Assembly (NCBI GenBank): GCA_024305745.1
Contig: JAHRBS010000004.1
Coordinates: 4,836,001-4,900,000, forward strand
Reading direction: 5' to 3'
Source of the DNA: Polyporus tsugae
Lineage: Eukaryota; Basidiomycota; Agaricomycetes; Polyporales; Polyporaceae
DNA: 64,000 bases
The notes under the pieces were generated by a model, which ran no database searches, was not told the origin of the DNA, and saw only the letters and a program-made list of their open reading frames with translations. Every line of letters starts with the position of its first letter. Positions within the stretch are counted from its first letter, which is position 1. Positions 31,593 to 45,000 of the stretch are shown here, piece by piece. Made by a program: the position numbers and the translations under genes.

Positions 31593-34500
31593 GGTCTGGC
31601 TGTGTGGGTGTCGGTGCGCGGGTGGTGGTACGCGGCGTGTTTCATGCTGACGCGGTGTTCTCCAGCCAGATAAACAAACACGGACTCTGGGAGGTGCACA
31701 GAGGCAGATGGGGGTAGTGGGGGTAGTGGGGATTGTGGGGATTGTGGGGATTGTGGGTGTAGTTGGGGGTGGGGGTAGTTGGGGGTGCGGCGTCGTGGTC
31801 GGAGCATTTCCGGAAGACATGTACAATACTGATCAGAAATATATTTCGTTCTCCTTCATAATGGACTCGGAATCGCGCGTACTCCAGGTATGTACGGTAC
31901 TCGGAAATACAACAACCCCTGCGCTGCGGGCTATGCACCCAAAGATACTGTTCATCTTCAACAGCTGCGCTCACTCCGCCCGAGGACAAACCATTTGCTT
32001 CCCTTGGAACCAGTGCAAATCCGAGGGATCCGCGCCAGACACACATACCGTTTCACACGCTTCAAACGGCCAGCCTTAAGATTGTTGTTCAGGCCGCCGC
32101 CGGGTTCCTCGCGCGGCCGCTTGTACAGTCTGCCGTGATCGCGGGCCAGTCATCGTCAAGCCTCAGAATGCGCGAGGACGCTAGATGCACAAAATTACAA
32201 TTATAGTGCTCGCATACTTCGCCAGTGCTGTCCGCCGTCCGTCTCGCGGCCAGACGACTTGATGGTCGCTCGGGTCACCGCCGGACAGCCAACTCGAGAC
32301 TCGCCATGCGCGCCGTCGCGCACGTACACACAGGGCCACACACCCAGCCGTTTACTAGGCGCATCAGAGTACTCAAAACGGACTCAAAACCAGACACACG
32401 GATGACACTCACCATTATTTTTTGCGCCGTTCTGCCACCCACCGAATGGCCAGATAGCAGCTAGAAGAGGCTGCCCCATGGCGTCGAGTGCCGGAATGGC
32501 CGCGCCGACGGTGTGCGCCGACTCATGCATCTGCCGGCGGGTGCCCCGCGCCGCCGACAAGGCAGTCAGCGGGCTAATTTTCGGTCGGGCACCAGACGGA
32601 TGCGAAACACATGTGAACTACCTGGGAAGATTAGATTGAACTGTCAGAACAATGTCCGTCAGTGGCAACTATACGGTACGTGTCCGAACTCACCGTGGCC
32701 ATTCTCGTTAATTCCGTGCCCCGAAAGCGCTGTCGAAGCGGCCGGGCGCCCCGACGCGCTCGATCCGCGAAGCACAGATCAGCGAGGTACTAGTGATGTG
32801 TCTGCTTGGGTTACATGAGTAAGAACCGCCTTTCATTGATATTGGAGGCTGTACCCACCGCGCAGCGTGGTCCTATCCCGCCACTGAGTCTGTACGTCCA
32901 TCGACCGTTCTTGTCCAGTGTGGCGCTCCCCAAGAACCCGCTGCAAATCCCCCATCCAGGTACCTCGACTACTGCCGGATACTGACAATTGAGTCGAAAA
33001 GCGGCCGGGCATCCCGTCGCCCATGAGACGGAACAGAGGAGAGGTGGTGTCGGTGAAGAGCTGCATGGAAGTCGACAGCGGTTTCACTCCGAGTCCAAGA
33101 TGGAGCAGGGGTGGTGAGGAGGCCGTTGCGAGAGTAAGAATTCGGAAAAGTGCTGCCCGGGAGTCGACAGCGAGTTTGCTCGAAGGCGGAGAAGCAGGCC
33201 GTAGCGAGAGACATACCACACTCGTGCGGTCACTTGCTTTCTCGGCGGCGAGCGTAGTCGGATAGGTGAGACGCCATGGGATACGGCATGTAATCGACTG
33301 GGAAGGGGTCTTGTGGACGGCCGTCAACGTCGATATGGAAGCGCAGAGGAGGGGAGCAAAGGTGAGCGGAAGCACTGAAACTACGCGTCCTCGTCCTATA
33401 CACACCCCATTTCTCCCATGCCGTACTCTGACGGCGTCTCGGGGTTTCCGCGTCCCGCATCAGTTCCTCACATCCGGTCTGCCGGAGGCGGTACTTACGC
33501 CTATATTTCACCGCCAAGGGACGGCCCTTGTCAACCAATAGCCGCCGCTGCCGCCTCACAAAACAGAAAGTCACGCACCGCTGCCAAGCATCCTTGGTAC
33601 AGGGCACACTGTGATTGAGCCCAAGTACCAGGTCTCTCGCCACGGCGATTTCACCATAGATTCCAACCGATCCCTCCCAGACGAGAGTCTGGGGCACACG
33701 GCAGAATCGTTGTAGGCAGAGCCAGCTGTAAACTCCAAGTAAGCTCATCCGTGGCGCGACCGGTAAAAATACGGCGGACTCGCGTACCCTCTTCGGACGA
33801 CGCGCCGGAAAGCGGATACTGAAATCCACTTCCACCCTGGGCCAGCGCTGGCGGGGTGATTCTGTGGCCCGGCCCACGATCACCGCTCACGCCCACACGA
33901 CTGTGAAAGACGTACGAAATGACCGAAATAAACCAGCCGGATGTACACGTATGTCCGGCGTGTATGGAAGCGATGCGGGGCCATGGATAAAGCACGACAG
34001 ATGTCAGGATCATCACGCCAAGGTAATTATTGAACCACGTACATCGACACCGCACTTGAGAACGAGACCCGGACGAGATGGCGATCTTCTATAAAATGTC
34101 TTTGTCAGCACCTAGTTCGCGGAGGTGAGAGATTGTGTATGGGGTCCGGAAATTCGGGGACAATACACGTACTTCAGCATTGCGATATAATACCGGCATC
34201 CCTCCGAGTGCATACGCGCATTGACCATCAATCCAGCCAGCTGGAGATACAGAACCGTGTCTGTGAACGAGCCTGAAAGAACCTCAAGATAGTCAAAGTC
34301 CTCAGGCCGACGGCGGGATTAGGCACGCAGTCTAGTGAATGAACAATACGTGAGAGCCACACAAGCGGTGCGGTGCCGCCCGTTGGACGGAGAGCATCCA
34401 CGAGAGCGTCTCGCGTAACCATACTCCTAGCGAAATGGGCGCAAGGCGTGGGACCAGCAACAACACTGGCTCCGACCGTAGTTAAGCCGACCACTGTTCG

Positions 34501-37500
34501 GGGGGCGATAACGGGGTTCTACGTCCGGGTCGCTGGACGTCGCCCTTCAACACCGCCGACACTGGCAGCAGCATACCACTGGATGGGGTGACGGTTCCGG
34601 TTTCAACGCGCTCGCAGCTGCGTATCTCAGATGACTGGGCACAAGAGGAACACAATATCCGACGGGACAGCGCGATGAGTCCGCACAAATAAATCTCGTC
34701 CTTCCCAACCCATGGCCCGCTGGATGCTCAACACGAGTATGTGATCCTGCAAAAGTCCCTGTCCACCACAGCATGCGCACGAAAAAAATAACGTAGGGAC
34801 AGAGAGTACAATGGCGGCGCGTTCACCGGACATCTTACGGGACTGATGTGCCGGTGAACTGCCGGCAAACCACCTCCCGCAGCTGGAGACGGAGCGTACT
34901 TTAGCGTGTGAAGCCTGTTGCGACACGCGATGATAATTTTCTGGTGTGCAGGCATTGTGAAACGGCGGCATCCTGCCTTCATCTTGGCGCGGCATCATGC
35001 ATCCGAAGCCAGTCAGCGTACCCCACCATCGTCTCGTCAGCCGTATCGGTACTGTATTTCATTACCATGCAAGGACACAATGTAAGGTGGGATGCGTCGA
35101 CGTGCGGGCCCCCGCGCAAGCCTCGAACGTCGTCAAAGGACCGACCTGAGGATGAACTCACCTCACAATGTGTAATATCCGCTTGACAAATCTTAATTCG
35201 AGTGCCAGGCGAGCGAGCCGAGAGCAGGGTCGACGAGTTGCCGTAAGAGACCACCACCCCTGGTGAGAGAGCCGAAGGGCGGTCATGAAGCACGGGTATG
35301 TTCGACGGATGAAATATTGAAACCCGTCACTACAGTCGCTGTTTTCCGGCCGCTTAGACCAAGAGGCGAGTCGAAGACGCAGGGCGGAAACGGCGGAGTA
35401 CGAGCTCGAGCCGGCGGTGTCTCCGTCAACTCTGCGAGCCACAGAAGTCGAACTGATTGGTAGATTTAGACATAGTTTGCAGCAGTCGTACGCATAGCAG
35501 TCTGTTGGGATTCAAACGAGGAGAGCAGGATGGTGGTCGAGAGCAGAGGGATGAAGCGCCGAAAACCCGACGACCTGCCAAATCTGGAACGTTAACGACC
35601 ATGCATGAACCTGAGCCACAGCCTGCCTTCGTCCCCTTCGTCGATATCCAGTTCAAACCATATGGATAGCACCACTGATGTCGTAGATAGCGTTCAAACA
35701 CATTGATAGCTGCTCTATTCCTCGCGCTATCGCGGACAGACCGTCGCCGAATTCAGCTCCGCTCTCACCTTCCGAACATCCTAGTAAGCGCGAACATCTA
35801 AATCATTGGTTTCACGCTCTGCTGTGCGCCTAGTAGACAGCCCCGAACTTGAAACGATGCGGACTCGACTGGCGTGACCAACAAACCTGCCGGCCGAGGA
35901 CACGTTCAAACGGACAGAAACTGTTTAATATGCATGTACAAGGTTTAGTATGCAACATCACGAGAGACAGAGTCTCCATGAGATCAGAGCTCGTGCCATC
36001 CCAACGCGCCATGGCCGGCCGGGTCCATCCTTTCGCACAAAAACCCGGCACGTCTCTCTGCGGTCTCTTCATTGACACTCCGTTCGCCGCCCATCCCAAG
36101 CGCGAAGTCCACGGCGACAGTACCCACCGGCCGCGCGCATGTGCGGGTAGCGAGACTGCTGAAACAGGCTGGCTGTGAGACGCGTCGCAAGGTGTGCGAC
36201 GGTGCGGCAGCGCGTAACCAAGTAGCACGTTAACAAACGACTGCCGGAGTCCGGCCGGCGTCGTCCCACACAGGGCTCGGTCTCAATGCCCGCACACTCT
36301 GCCAGCCCATGAACGGTCCGCACCCGACGCTTGGGTGGTTCTGTTGCAGCGTATACGGTCAGTGCACTGCCGAGCAGGCTGTAGCGCGGATGCGGACGCA
36401 CTGGCACCGTATGTGGGAGCCATCCTCCACAGGCAGGGGGCATGCCGACAGAGCGGGGCTTGGCAGGGCGGTGGAAACGACGGGATGTCTTGGACGGAAA
36501 TTGGCGTGCGAGCGCTGCAGGGACCTACAACAGTACATGCGTTAGCCGAGAGTCAACCTAAATAAGCGATGACGAACGTCTCAGATCTCAGGGTTCGCCC
36601 CGGCCGTCCGACGATGCAAAGTGCAGCTGCTCGCTGCACCTCGTCGAGGGGTCTCCGAGTGTAGTCTGAACGACGGACCGTCGATGTCGGTGACAACGGG
36701 AGGGGAGATCGAGGCGCAGGCGTGAGGCGTGATGCGTGAGGCAGGCGTGCGTGCGTAGGGCAGGTCGGCGATGGCGGAGCGGGACGCCCGTCGGATTTGC
36801 GATGGCTATATTTGAAGCCCATCAGCGCTCAATATACGAAGCGATCCGAGGGGCACTACGTCAGGAGCACGTACGCTCTGAATGCGGGTGCCGTACGGCA
36901 GGTTCTAAGTCGCATTTGGGAGGGCGAATTGAAGATGCACCGGCGACGGAACAGACAGAAGTGGATATCCCCAGACACCTGCATGCCGCTACCCGTTGCG
37001 GCAGGGAGGGATGTTCGGAATTCGGAAACGGCTGGGAAGCGACTCTCACAGCAGGATGATAATGATTCAACCAACGGGTGACACCATCCCGAGGTGTGTA
37101 TCCTTGGCTGAATGCTTGGTGTGGGACAGAACGGGGTTTCGCTAGCTAAATTTCGGGTGGATATCGCCGAGTGTCGGACCGTGATTTACGTTGGGAAGGT
37201 AGGCGTTTCGCGTTTCGCGTTTCGCATCTTGCGAGGGGCAATAGATGGCGGCAATGGTCTGAAATACGTGGGATGGACGGGGGCCGTGGCCGGGGACGGA
37301 CAGTCCGGCGATGATGTGATGGTGCTTGTGCGAGGAGGCGAGGCGTTGGGCGTTTGGTCCGAGCGCGAGAAGCGGAGACAGTGGTTAGTATAAGTAGAGC
37401 ATGGATGGCGAGGGAGATGGCATACCTGAACTCCATGCCGCCGCCGCGTCTCATGGAGAGAGGCTCTATACACTCCTTCGCCGCCGCCGCCGCCGCCACG

Positions 37501-38026
37501 GCTAATGACCGCTTGGGTGGCCTTATCCGCATGCGTGTTGAGACTGGAACGCTGCGCGGCGGTCAGCATCCAGGCCTCGCTACAACGCGAGGACAGACTC
37601 ACCGTTGCGTTCGGGTACGCAGCGAGCGTTGCGCGAGAGGAGAGCCGTGAAGGAGAACGGTGGGCTGAGGCGACGCCAAGGCGTGTAAGACGGGTGTCAA
37701 GTGGGGGGATTCGGCGGAGAAGCGGTGAGATCAGCCCGAGCTTCACGCGGATGGACGGCCAATGGATGCATACCTTGCCGGTCGCGGTGGAGTGAGGAAC
37801 AGGACGAGAGCGTGCGGGTAGCTTGCTTCCCGCCAAGACGCGAGGTCGAAGAGATCGGGTCAGGGTGAACTAGTCTGTGGGCGGTTCGGTGAATGTGACG
37901 GGAGACGCGGTTGCGAAGGGACGTGGCGCAGACTGCTCGCGGCCGTTGACTCGAGAGGAGGACGCGGACGGAGAACTTGAAAAGAGTGAGAGAGGTGAGG
38001 CGGGCGGGCGCTTGCAGTGCGAGACG
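31593..38026. other. 6.4-kb spacer of copy 1, possible minus-strand gene of unknown identity
   Basis: No ORF here is a recognisable protein, but the minus strand shows exon-like pieces flanked by consensus splice sites. The clearest intron is 34172-34089 (GTACGT to TTATAG with GCTGAC), joining TVLYLQLAGLMVNARMHSEG plus CRYYIAMLK to DRHLVRVSFSSAVSM. Another is 37602-37552 (GTGAGT, CTGACC, GCGCAG), and further donors lie near 35155 and 37425. The N-x-R-x-x-EG-x-x-Y pattern in the first piece faintly recalls fungal transcription-factor middle homology regions. That is a guess, and I could not build a continuous model. Also present: a TATA-like CTATATTT at 36806-36813, three tandem GCGTTTC-type units at 37202-37225 and a GCC run near 37480-37497. 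Confidence 0.3.
31710..31788 (+). repeat. G-rich minisatellite, copy 1
   Basis: GGGGTAGT units followed by three GGGGATTGT units, then G-runs separated by TAGTT. It has well over four runs of three or more G, so it could form a G-quadruplex. It begins 118 nt after the stop codon of the truncated gene, probably in its 3' untranslated region. Confidence 0.85.
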
Positions 38027-38140
38027 ACTGCAGAAGCAAGGGCACGTGGTGTGGGTAGATGAAGAGACTCGTTCGTGCACTTTGTCGATTTCGACTCTGT
38101 CCTCTGCGCCCCCATCCTCACTTCTTCCAGCCTTCCTGCG

Positions 38141-41104
38141 ATGACCCAAGACCCCCCATCCTCCTCTAGTCTCACCCATAGGTCTACCGCTTCCGACAAT
38201 CGTCCCCAAACGCCACCCCGCCATGCAGACAACACAGCCATCGACCCCGCCACTTTCTACGGCCCTGGATCCTCAAACCTCGGCTCCTCCAACACCTCCT
38301 ACATCCCCCCAGAACCCTCATCCTTTCGAGAACCGGAGCTAGTAGAAGAAGAGCCCATTCCCAAAGATCCGTCTTGGGTCCCCGAGCCCATCTCAGGCTG
38401 GGGCGAACCCAGCGACGGATGGGACAACCTTAACCTCCTCGACTCATGGGCCGAGGCCGAGGTCGCCCACAAGGTAGCCATAGACGGCAGAGACGACTAC
38501 GAGGAGTCGCACTGGTACGACCCCGCAGTCCGCGCCATCCATCCTCGCCCCGGCACAGGCGTCCTCCCGCCTCTCCTCGCAGACATGCTCCACGATCCCG
38601 ACCATGCGCTCTACTCGGTGAGCACCCAAGTGCATCCTCCTCTCGTCTCGCCCCCATCGCCCTACACTCCATCCGCCGACGAGGTCCGGACCGCCATCCC
38701 CCACCCGAACGCGTACTTTTGCCGCGAGCACAACGGCTGGGTGCTGTTGCTCTGGAAAGCCTCGACCGTCCTCCCGCCTCTGGTCAAGGAGCCCGATCCG
38801 CCCGTGCCCGATCAGGGCCGCCGGAAGCAGACGAACTCTTGCGTCGGCGATCGCGAGCAGCCGTTCGGCCAGGCGAACCTCACCCACCACTGGCACCGAT
38901 ACGAGAAGGCGGTGGACGCAACAAAGCTGAACCCTCCGTACGCCCATGGGGACCTGTTGCTGGATCTCTACCTCTGCTGCCAGTGCTCGATGTACTGTCT
39001 CGTCTCGGACGTCATACCCGGCGTTATTCCCCTGGCGCTCGTGAACGAGTTCACGGTGGACAAGATCGGGCATCCGGCGATCGACAAGACGCCAAAGGCG
39101 ACGGCGGTTGCAGGGTGGGAGACTGTGTTAACGTGAGTAGGATATCGCGTTCGCGTTCGCATTTACCGCTTCACGACGGGAAAAAGGCCGATGGTCTGGG
39201 TCGGAGAATCCTTTAGCGATCCAAAGGACGCATTAACCCGACAGGCATTGGTCCGTCTCTGGCCCCGGAAAGAGCTTGTAGTTGTGATGGCGATTGGTCT
39301 CCTGGTCGCGGTTGTGATCGCAACTCTGGTTCAGGACCTGAATCTCGGAGGCGCCGCGGCACGCAATTGAATGACATCGACCTGATAATGGTCTATTAAT
39401 GGCGCCCATCCCGGAATTCCCGTCCTGGACAGGCTTGCCACGGCGTGCATCCCGACATTCCGCAAGCCGTAACATGTTTGTGGAATACTCGTGGAGTCCT
39501 TTGTGGCATGCACAAAGAGCGAAGCGCGCTGGAACGCTCTCGAACGCTCTGCCATGCAAGACACCAAGGTGAATCCACGACCATGTCGCGACCAGCGGCA
39601 TCTCAGGATGCACGCTGTGTTGCAGACTGGTCCGTGACAGGAGACCAATCACCGGCTATTTTGCAAGCCTATACCGAGGGATGGTTTTCCCTTGAATTTG
39701 CTCCCACCCACCATCGTCGTGCTTTTCTTTTACGCATACTCAACCGATTTGTCCCTCAGTATCATCGATAACCGGCTGTGGAGAGACGAGAAGCGGTCGC
39801 TGCCGATAGCAAGACCGCGATTCCGCACAAAGATCGGCTGGAACGGCCATGTGTGAGTCGCGTTCATGCTCCACTACGCGCGTACTGACTGAGTAGCTAC
39901 AGCGAGCGCGTCTTCGAAGCGCTCGGCTTCCCGCTCGACAACCTCAGTCCGAGCGAGGGGAAGGCGGAGGAGCTCGCGCTGCAGCCGCCACCTATTGATC
40001 CCTCTACTGCGGAGGGCAAGGCGTCGCGGACGAAGCTTCTGCGCGCATGGGTCGAGCTCGGGGCGTGGTTGGCGATCTACGAGAAGGGGAACAGTGAGTG
40101 GCATGGGCTGAGACGTGGGTTGCTGCTGCTGACCATCCCGCAGAGGAAGCGTTCAAGGACTACAACCCGATGGTCATACACGTCAAGGCGGATAGCGAGC
40201 GGGATCTGTACCAAACGGGCATTGGCGCGCACGTCTCGCAAAGTCGGTCTTCTGTTTTCCCCTCACATCCCGGTCTCACACCCAGTATAGTCGCGCGAGG
40301 AGCCCTCCCGGAACACCTCATCTCCGAGACACAGCTGGAGTCATCTTGGAAGGCACTGGGCATGACCCCGAGCACGTACTCCTGGGGTCAGTTCATTTTT
40401 CGTCACAGCCGCCCGCGCTGACGCAGTCTCTCCCAGAACACCTCGCATTCGCGTATCTCGCGCAGTGCAGATGCGACCCCGCAAACACGATGGTGTACTT
40501 CACGCACCTGGTGACGATTGTGAACACGATGATGAACCTGCATGTGAGCGTGCCGGACCAGCTGCAGTCTTTCATCGTGCGGGAAAAGGAGCGGTATCGG
40601 TTCACAATCGACGAGCACGCGGGGTACGCGCGGATGCTCGGGTTCGGGCGGGACAACGACCTCGGGGTGGAGCTCGACAGCGAGGTCGACGACGAATTTA
40701 TCGCACAGGCGTGGCGGAGCGCGCGGCAGCGGGCATGGCTGAACGCGACGGATGCGTCGCAGAAGCGGGCACAGCTGAACGACGCGCTCAAGGTTGTCGC
40801 GGAGCAGCGGGGTAGTGTCGTGCTGATCAGGGTCTGGGTCGAGGAGAAGGGGAGCGGGATGTCGCCGGAGACGGCGTACCAGACGCTAGATGTGCCGAGC
40901 GAGGTGGACGAGACGATGCTGTTGACGGTGTATTCGATGCGGGTATGTGGTGGTTTGTTCTGTGCGAACGGTCTTGACGAGGGTGTGCGGTTTCAGATCG
41001 AGGACCAGCCTAGTCAGTCGGACAAGATGCGCGAGGCTCTGAACGTCATCGCGGAGGTGACGAACAGCGACCGATTGCGGCAGTCGGTTGGTTATCCTTA
41101 CTAA
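38141..41104 (+). CDS. Ubp2-like N-terminal half, no catalytic domain (array copy 2)
   Basis: Exons 38141-39132, 39760-39852, 39903-40093, 40144-40242, 40291-40386, 40437-40942 and 40997-41104; again 694 residues, with every exon the same length as in copy 1. By hand count the first five exons differ from copy 1 at about 30 synonymous and 10 amino-acid-changing codons, for example G to R before EQPFGQ and Q to P after DNLS. The last two exons are identical. Introns 1, 3 and 4 differ in length (627, 50 and 48 nt against 661, 47 and 515 nt). The exon 4 donor is the weaker GTCGGT, against GTGCGT in copy 1. Upstream sequence is the 3' end of copy 1, so its promoter differs from that of copy 1. 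The missing USP domain and the domain calls are as for copy 1. Confidence 0.8.
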
Positions 41105-41221
41105 GGTCTGGCTGTGTGGGTGTCGGTGCGCGGGTGGTGGTACGCGGCGTGTTTCATGCTGACGCGGTGTTCTCCAGCCAGATAAACAAACACGGACTCT
41201 GGGAGGTGCACAGAGGCAGAT

Positions 41222-41309
41222 GGGGGTAGTGGGGGTAGTGGGGATTGTGGGGATTGTGGGGATTGTGGGGATTGTGGGTGTAGTTGGGGGTGGGGGTAGT
41301 TGGGGGTGC
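41222..41309 (+). repeat. G-rich minisatellite, copy 2
   Basis: As in copy 1 but with one extra 9-bp GGGGATTGT unit, which accounts for 9 of the 22 bp by which this part of the units differs in spacing. Confidence 0.85.
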
Positions 41310-42030
41310 GGCGTCGTGGTCGGAGCATTTCCGGAAGACATGTACAATACTGATCAGAAATATATTTCGTTCTCCTTCATAATGGACTCGGAATCGCGCG
41401 TACTCCAGGTATGTACGGTACTCGGAAATACAACAACCCCTGCGCTGCGGGCTATGCACCCAAAGATACTGTTCATCTTCAACAGCTGCGCTCACTCCGC
41501 CCGAGGACAAACCATTTGCTTCCCTTGGAACCAGTGCAAATCCGAGGGATCCGCGCCAGACACACATACCGTTTCACACGCTTCAAACGGCCAGCCTTAA
41601 GATTGTTGTTCAGGCCGCCGCCGGGTTCCTCGCGCGGCCGCTTGTACAGTCTGCCGTGATCGCGGGCCAGTCATCGTCAAGCCTCAGAATGCGCGAGGAC
41701 GCTAGATGCACAAAATTACAATTATAGTGCTCGCATACTTCGCCAGTGCTGTCCGCCGTCCGTCTCGCGGCCAGACGACTTGATGGTCGCTCGGGTCACC
41801 GCCGGACAGCCAACTCGAGACTCGCCATGCGCGCCGTCGCGCACGTACACACAGGGCCACACACCCAGCCGTTTACTAGGCGCATCAGAGTACTCAAAAC
41901 GGACTCAAAACCAGACACACGGATGACACTCACCATTATTTTTTGCGCCGTTCTGCCACCCACCGAATGGCCAGATAGCAGCTAGAAGAGGCTGCCCCAT
42001 GGCGTCGAGTGCCGGAATGGCCGCGCCGAC

Positions 42031-42056
42031 GGTGTGCGCCGACGGTGTGCGCCGAC
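42031..42056 (+). repeat. 13-bp tandem duplication, copy 2
   Basis: GGTGTGCGCCGAC occurs twice in a row here and at 51565-51590 (copy 3), but once in copies 1 and 4. It serves as a marker of copy relationships. Confidence 0.95.
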
Positions 42057-45000
42057 TCATGCATCTGCCGGCGGGTGCCCCGCGCCGCCGACAAGGCAGT
42101 CAGCGGGCTAATTTTCGGTCGGGCACCAGACGGATGCGAAACACATGTGAACTACCTGGGAAGATTAGATTGAACTGTCAGAACAATGTCCGTCAGTGGC
42201 AACTATACGGTACGTGTCCGAACTCACCGTGGCCATTCTCGTTAATTCCGTGCCCCGAAAGCGCTGTCGAAGCGGCCGGGCGCCCCGACGCGCTCGATCC
42301 GCGAAGCACAGATCAGCGAGGTACTAGTGATGTGTCTGCTTGGGTTACATGAGTAAGAACCGCCTTTCATTGATATTGGAGGCTGTACCCACCGCGCAGC
42401 GTGGTCCTATCCCGCCACTGAGTCTGTACGTCCATCGACCGTTCTTGTCCAGTGTGGCGCTCCCCAAGAACCCGCTGCAAATCCCCCATCCAGGTACCTC
42501 GACTACTGCCGGATACTGACAATTGAGTCGAAAAGCGGCCGGGCATCCCGTCGCCCATGAGACGGAACAGAGGAGAGGTGGTGTCGGTGAAGAGCTGCAT
42601 GGAAGTCGACAGCGGTTTCACTCCGAGTCCAAGATGGAGCAGGGGTGGTGAGGAGGCCGTTGCGAGAGTAAGAATTCGGAAAAGTGCTGCCCGGGAGTCG
42701 ACAGCGAGTTTGCTCGAAGGCGGAGAAGCAGGCCGTAGCGAGAGACATACCACACTCGTGCGGTCACTTGCTTTCTCGGCGGCGAGCGTAGTCGGATAGG
42801 TGAGACGCCATGGGATACGGCATGTAATCGACTGGGAAGGGGTCTTGTGGACGGCCGTCAACGTCGATATGGAAGCGCAGAGGAGGGGAGCAAAGGTGAG
42901 CGGAAGCACTGAAACTACGCGTCCTCGTCCTATACACACCCCATTTCTCCCATGCCGTACTCTGACGGCGTCTCGGGGTTTCCGCGTCCCGCATCAGTTC
43001 CTCACATCCGGTCTGCCGGAGGCGGTACTTACGCCTATATTTCACCGCCAAGGGACGGCCCTTGTCAACCAATAGCCGCCGCTGCCGCCTCACAAAACAG
43101 AAAGTCACGCACCGCTGCCAAGCATCCTTGGTACAGGGCACACTGTGATTGAGCCCAAGTACCAGGTCTCTCGCCACGGCGATTTCACCATAGATTCCAA
43201 CCGATCCCTCCCAGACGAGAGTCTGGGGCACACGGCAGAATCGTTGTAGGCAGAGCCAGCTGTAAACTCCAAGTAAGCTCATCCGTGGCGCGACCGGTAA
43301 AAATACGGCGGACTCGCGTACCCTCTTCGGACGACGCGCCGGAAAGCGGATACTGAAATCCACTTCCACCCTGGGCCAGCGCTGGCGGGGTGATTCTGTG
43401 GCCCGGCCCACGATCACCGCTCACGCCCACACGACTGTGAAAGACGTACGAAATGACCGAAATAAACCAGCCGGATGTACACGTATGTCCGGCGTGTATG
43501 GAAGCGATGCGGGGCCATGGATAAAGCACGACAGATGTCAGGATCATCACGCCAAGGTAATTATTGAACCACGTACATCGACACCGCACTTGAGAACGAG
43601 ACCCGGACGAGATGGCGATCTTCTATAAAATGTCTTTGTCAGCACCTAGTTCGCGGAGGTGAGAGATTGTGTATGGGGTCCGGAAATTCGGGGACAATAC
43701 ACGTACTTCAGCATTGCGATATAATACCGGCATCCCTCCGAGTGCATACGCGCATTGACCATCAATCCAGCCAGCTGGAGATACAGAACCGTGTCTGTGA
43801 ACGAGCCTGAAAGAACCTCAAGATAGTCAAAGTCCTCAGGCCGACGGCGGGATTAGGCACGCAGTCTAGTGAATGAACAATACGTGAGAGCCACACAAGC
43901 GGTGCGGTGCCGCCCGTTGGACGGAGAGCATCCACGAGAGCGTCTCGCGTAACCATACTCCTAGCGAAATGGGCGCAAGGCGTGGGACCAGCAACAACAC
44001 TGGCTCCGACCGTAGTTAAGCCGACCACTGTTCGGGGGGCGATAACGGGGTTCTACGTCCGGGTCGCTGGACGTCGCCCTTCAACACCGCCGACACTGGC
44101 AGCAGCATACCACTGGATGGGGTGACGGTTCCGGTTTCAACGCGCTCGCAGCTGCGTATCTCAGATGACTGGGCACAAGAGGGACACAATATCCGACGGG
44201 ACAGCGCGATGAGTCCGCACAAATAAATCTCGTCCTTCCCAACCCATGGCCCGCTGGATGCTCAACACGAGTATGTGATCCTGCAAAAGTCCCTGTCCAC
44301 CACAGCATGCGCACGAAAAAAATAACGTAGGGACAGAGAGTACAATGGCGGCGCGTTCACCGGACATCTTACGGGACTGATGTGCCGGTGAACTGCCGGC
44401 AAACCACCTCCCGCAGCTGGAGACGGAGCGTACTTTAGCGTGTGAAGCCTGTTGCGACACGCGATGATAATTTTCTGGTGTGCAGGCATTGTGAAACGGC
44501 GGCATCCTGCCTTCATCTTGGCGCGGCATCATGCATCCGAAGCCAGTCAGCGTACCCCACCATCGTCTCGTCAGCCGTATCGGTACTGTATTTCATTACC
44601 ATGCAAGGACACAATGTAAGGTGGGATGCGTCGACGTGCGGGCCCCCGCGCAAGCCTCGAACGTCGTCAAAGGACCGACCTGAGGATGAACTCACCTCAC
44701 AATGTGTAATATCCGCTTGACAAATCTTAATTCGAGTGCCAGGCGAGCGAGCCGAGAGCAGGGTCGACGAGTTGCCGTAAGAGACCACCACCCCTGGTGA
44801 GAGAGCCGAAGGGCGGTCATGAAGCACGGGTATGTTCGACGGATGAAATATTGAAACCCGTCACTACAGTCGCTGTTTTCCGGCCGCTTAGACCAAGAGG
44901 CGAGTCGAAGACGCAGGGCGGAAACGGCGGAGTACGAGCTCGAGCCGGCGGTGTCTCCGTCAACTCTGCGAGCCACAGAAGTCGAACTGATTGGTAGATT

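Larger units (their letters stand above)
28033..38026 (+). repeat. Tandem unit, copy 1 (9994 bp, diverged 5' part)
   Basis: Begins at GACTGCAGAAGCAAGGGC, the sequence that also opens copies 2-4. From 28033 to 30924 it differs from the other copies by many substitutions and indels, and it is longer mainly because of a roughly 470-bp insertion in intron 4 of its gene. From 30925 onward it is almost identical to them. It has one fewer 9-bp minisatellite unit, lacks a 13-bp duplication present in copies 2 and 3, and has A at 34649 where the others have G. Confidence 0.95.

Noticed and set aside
32833..33883. Minus-strand ORFs of 190 and 217 codons in the array spacer
   Set aside because: They overlap each other in different frames, contain donor-like sites and match nothing I know. 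They are kept only as part of the possible spliced gene, not as separate CDS.
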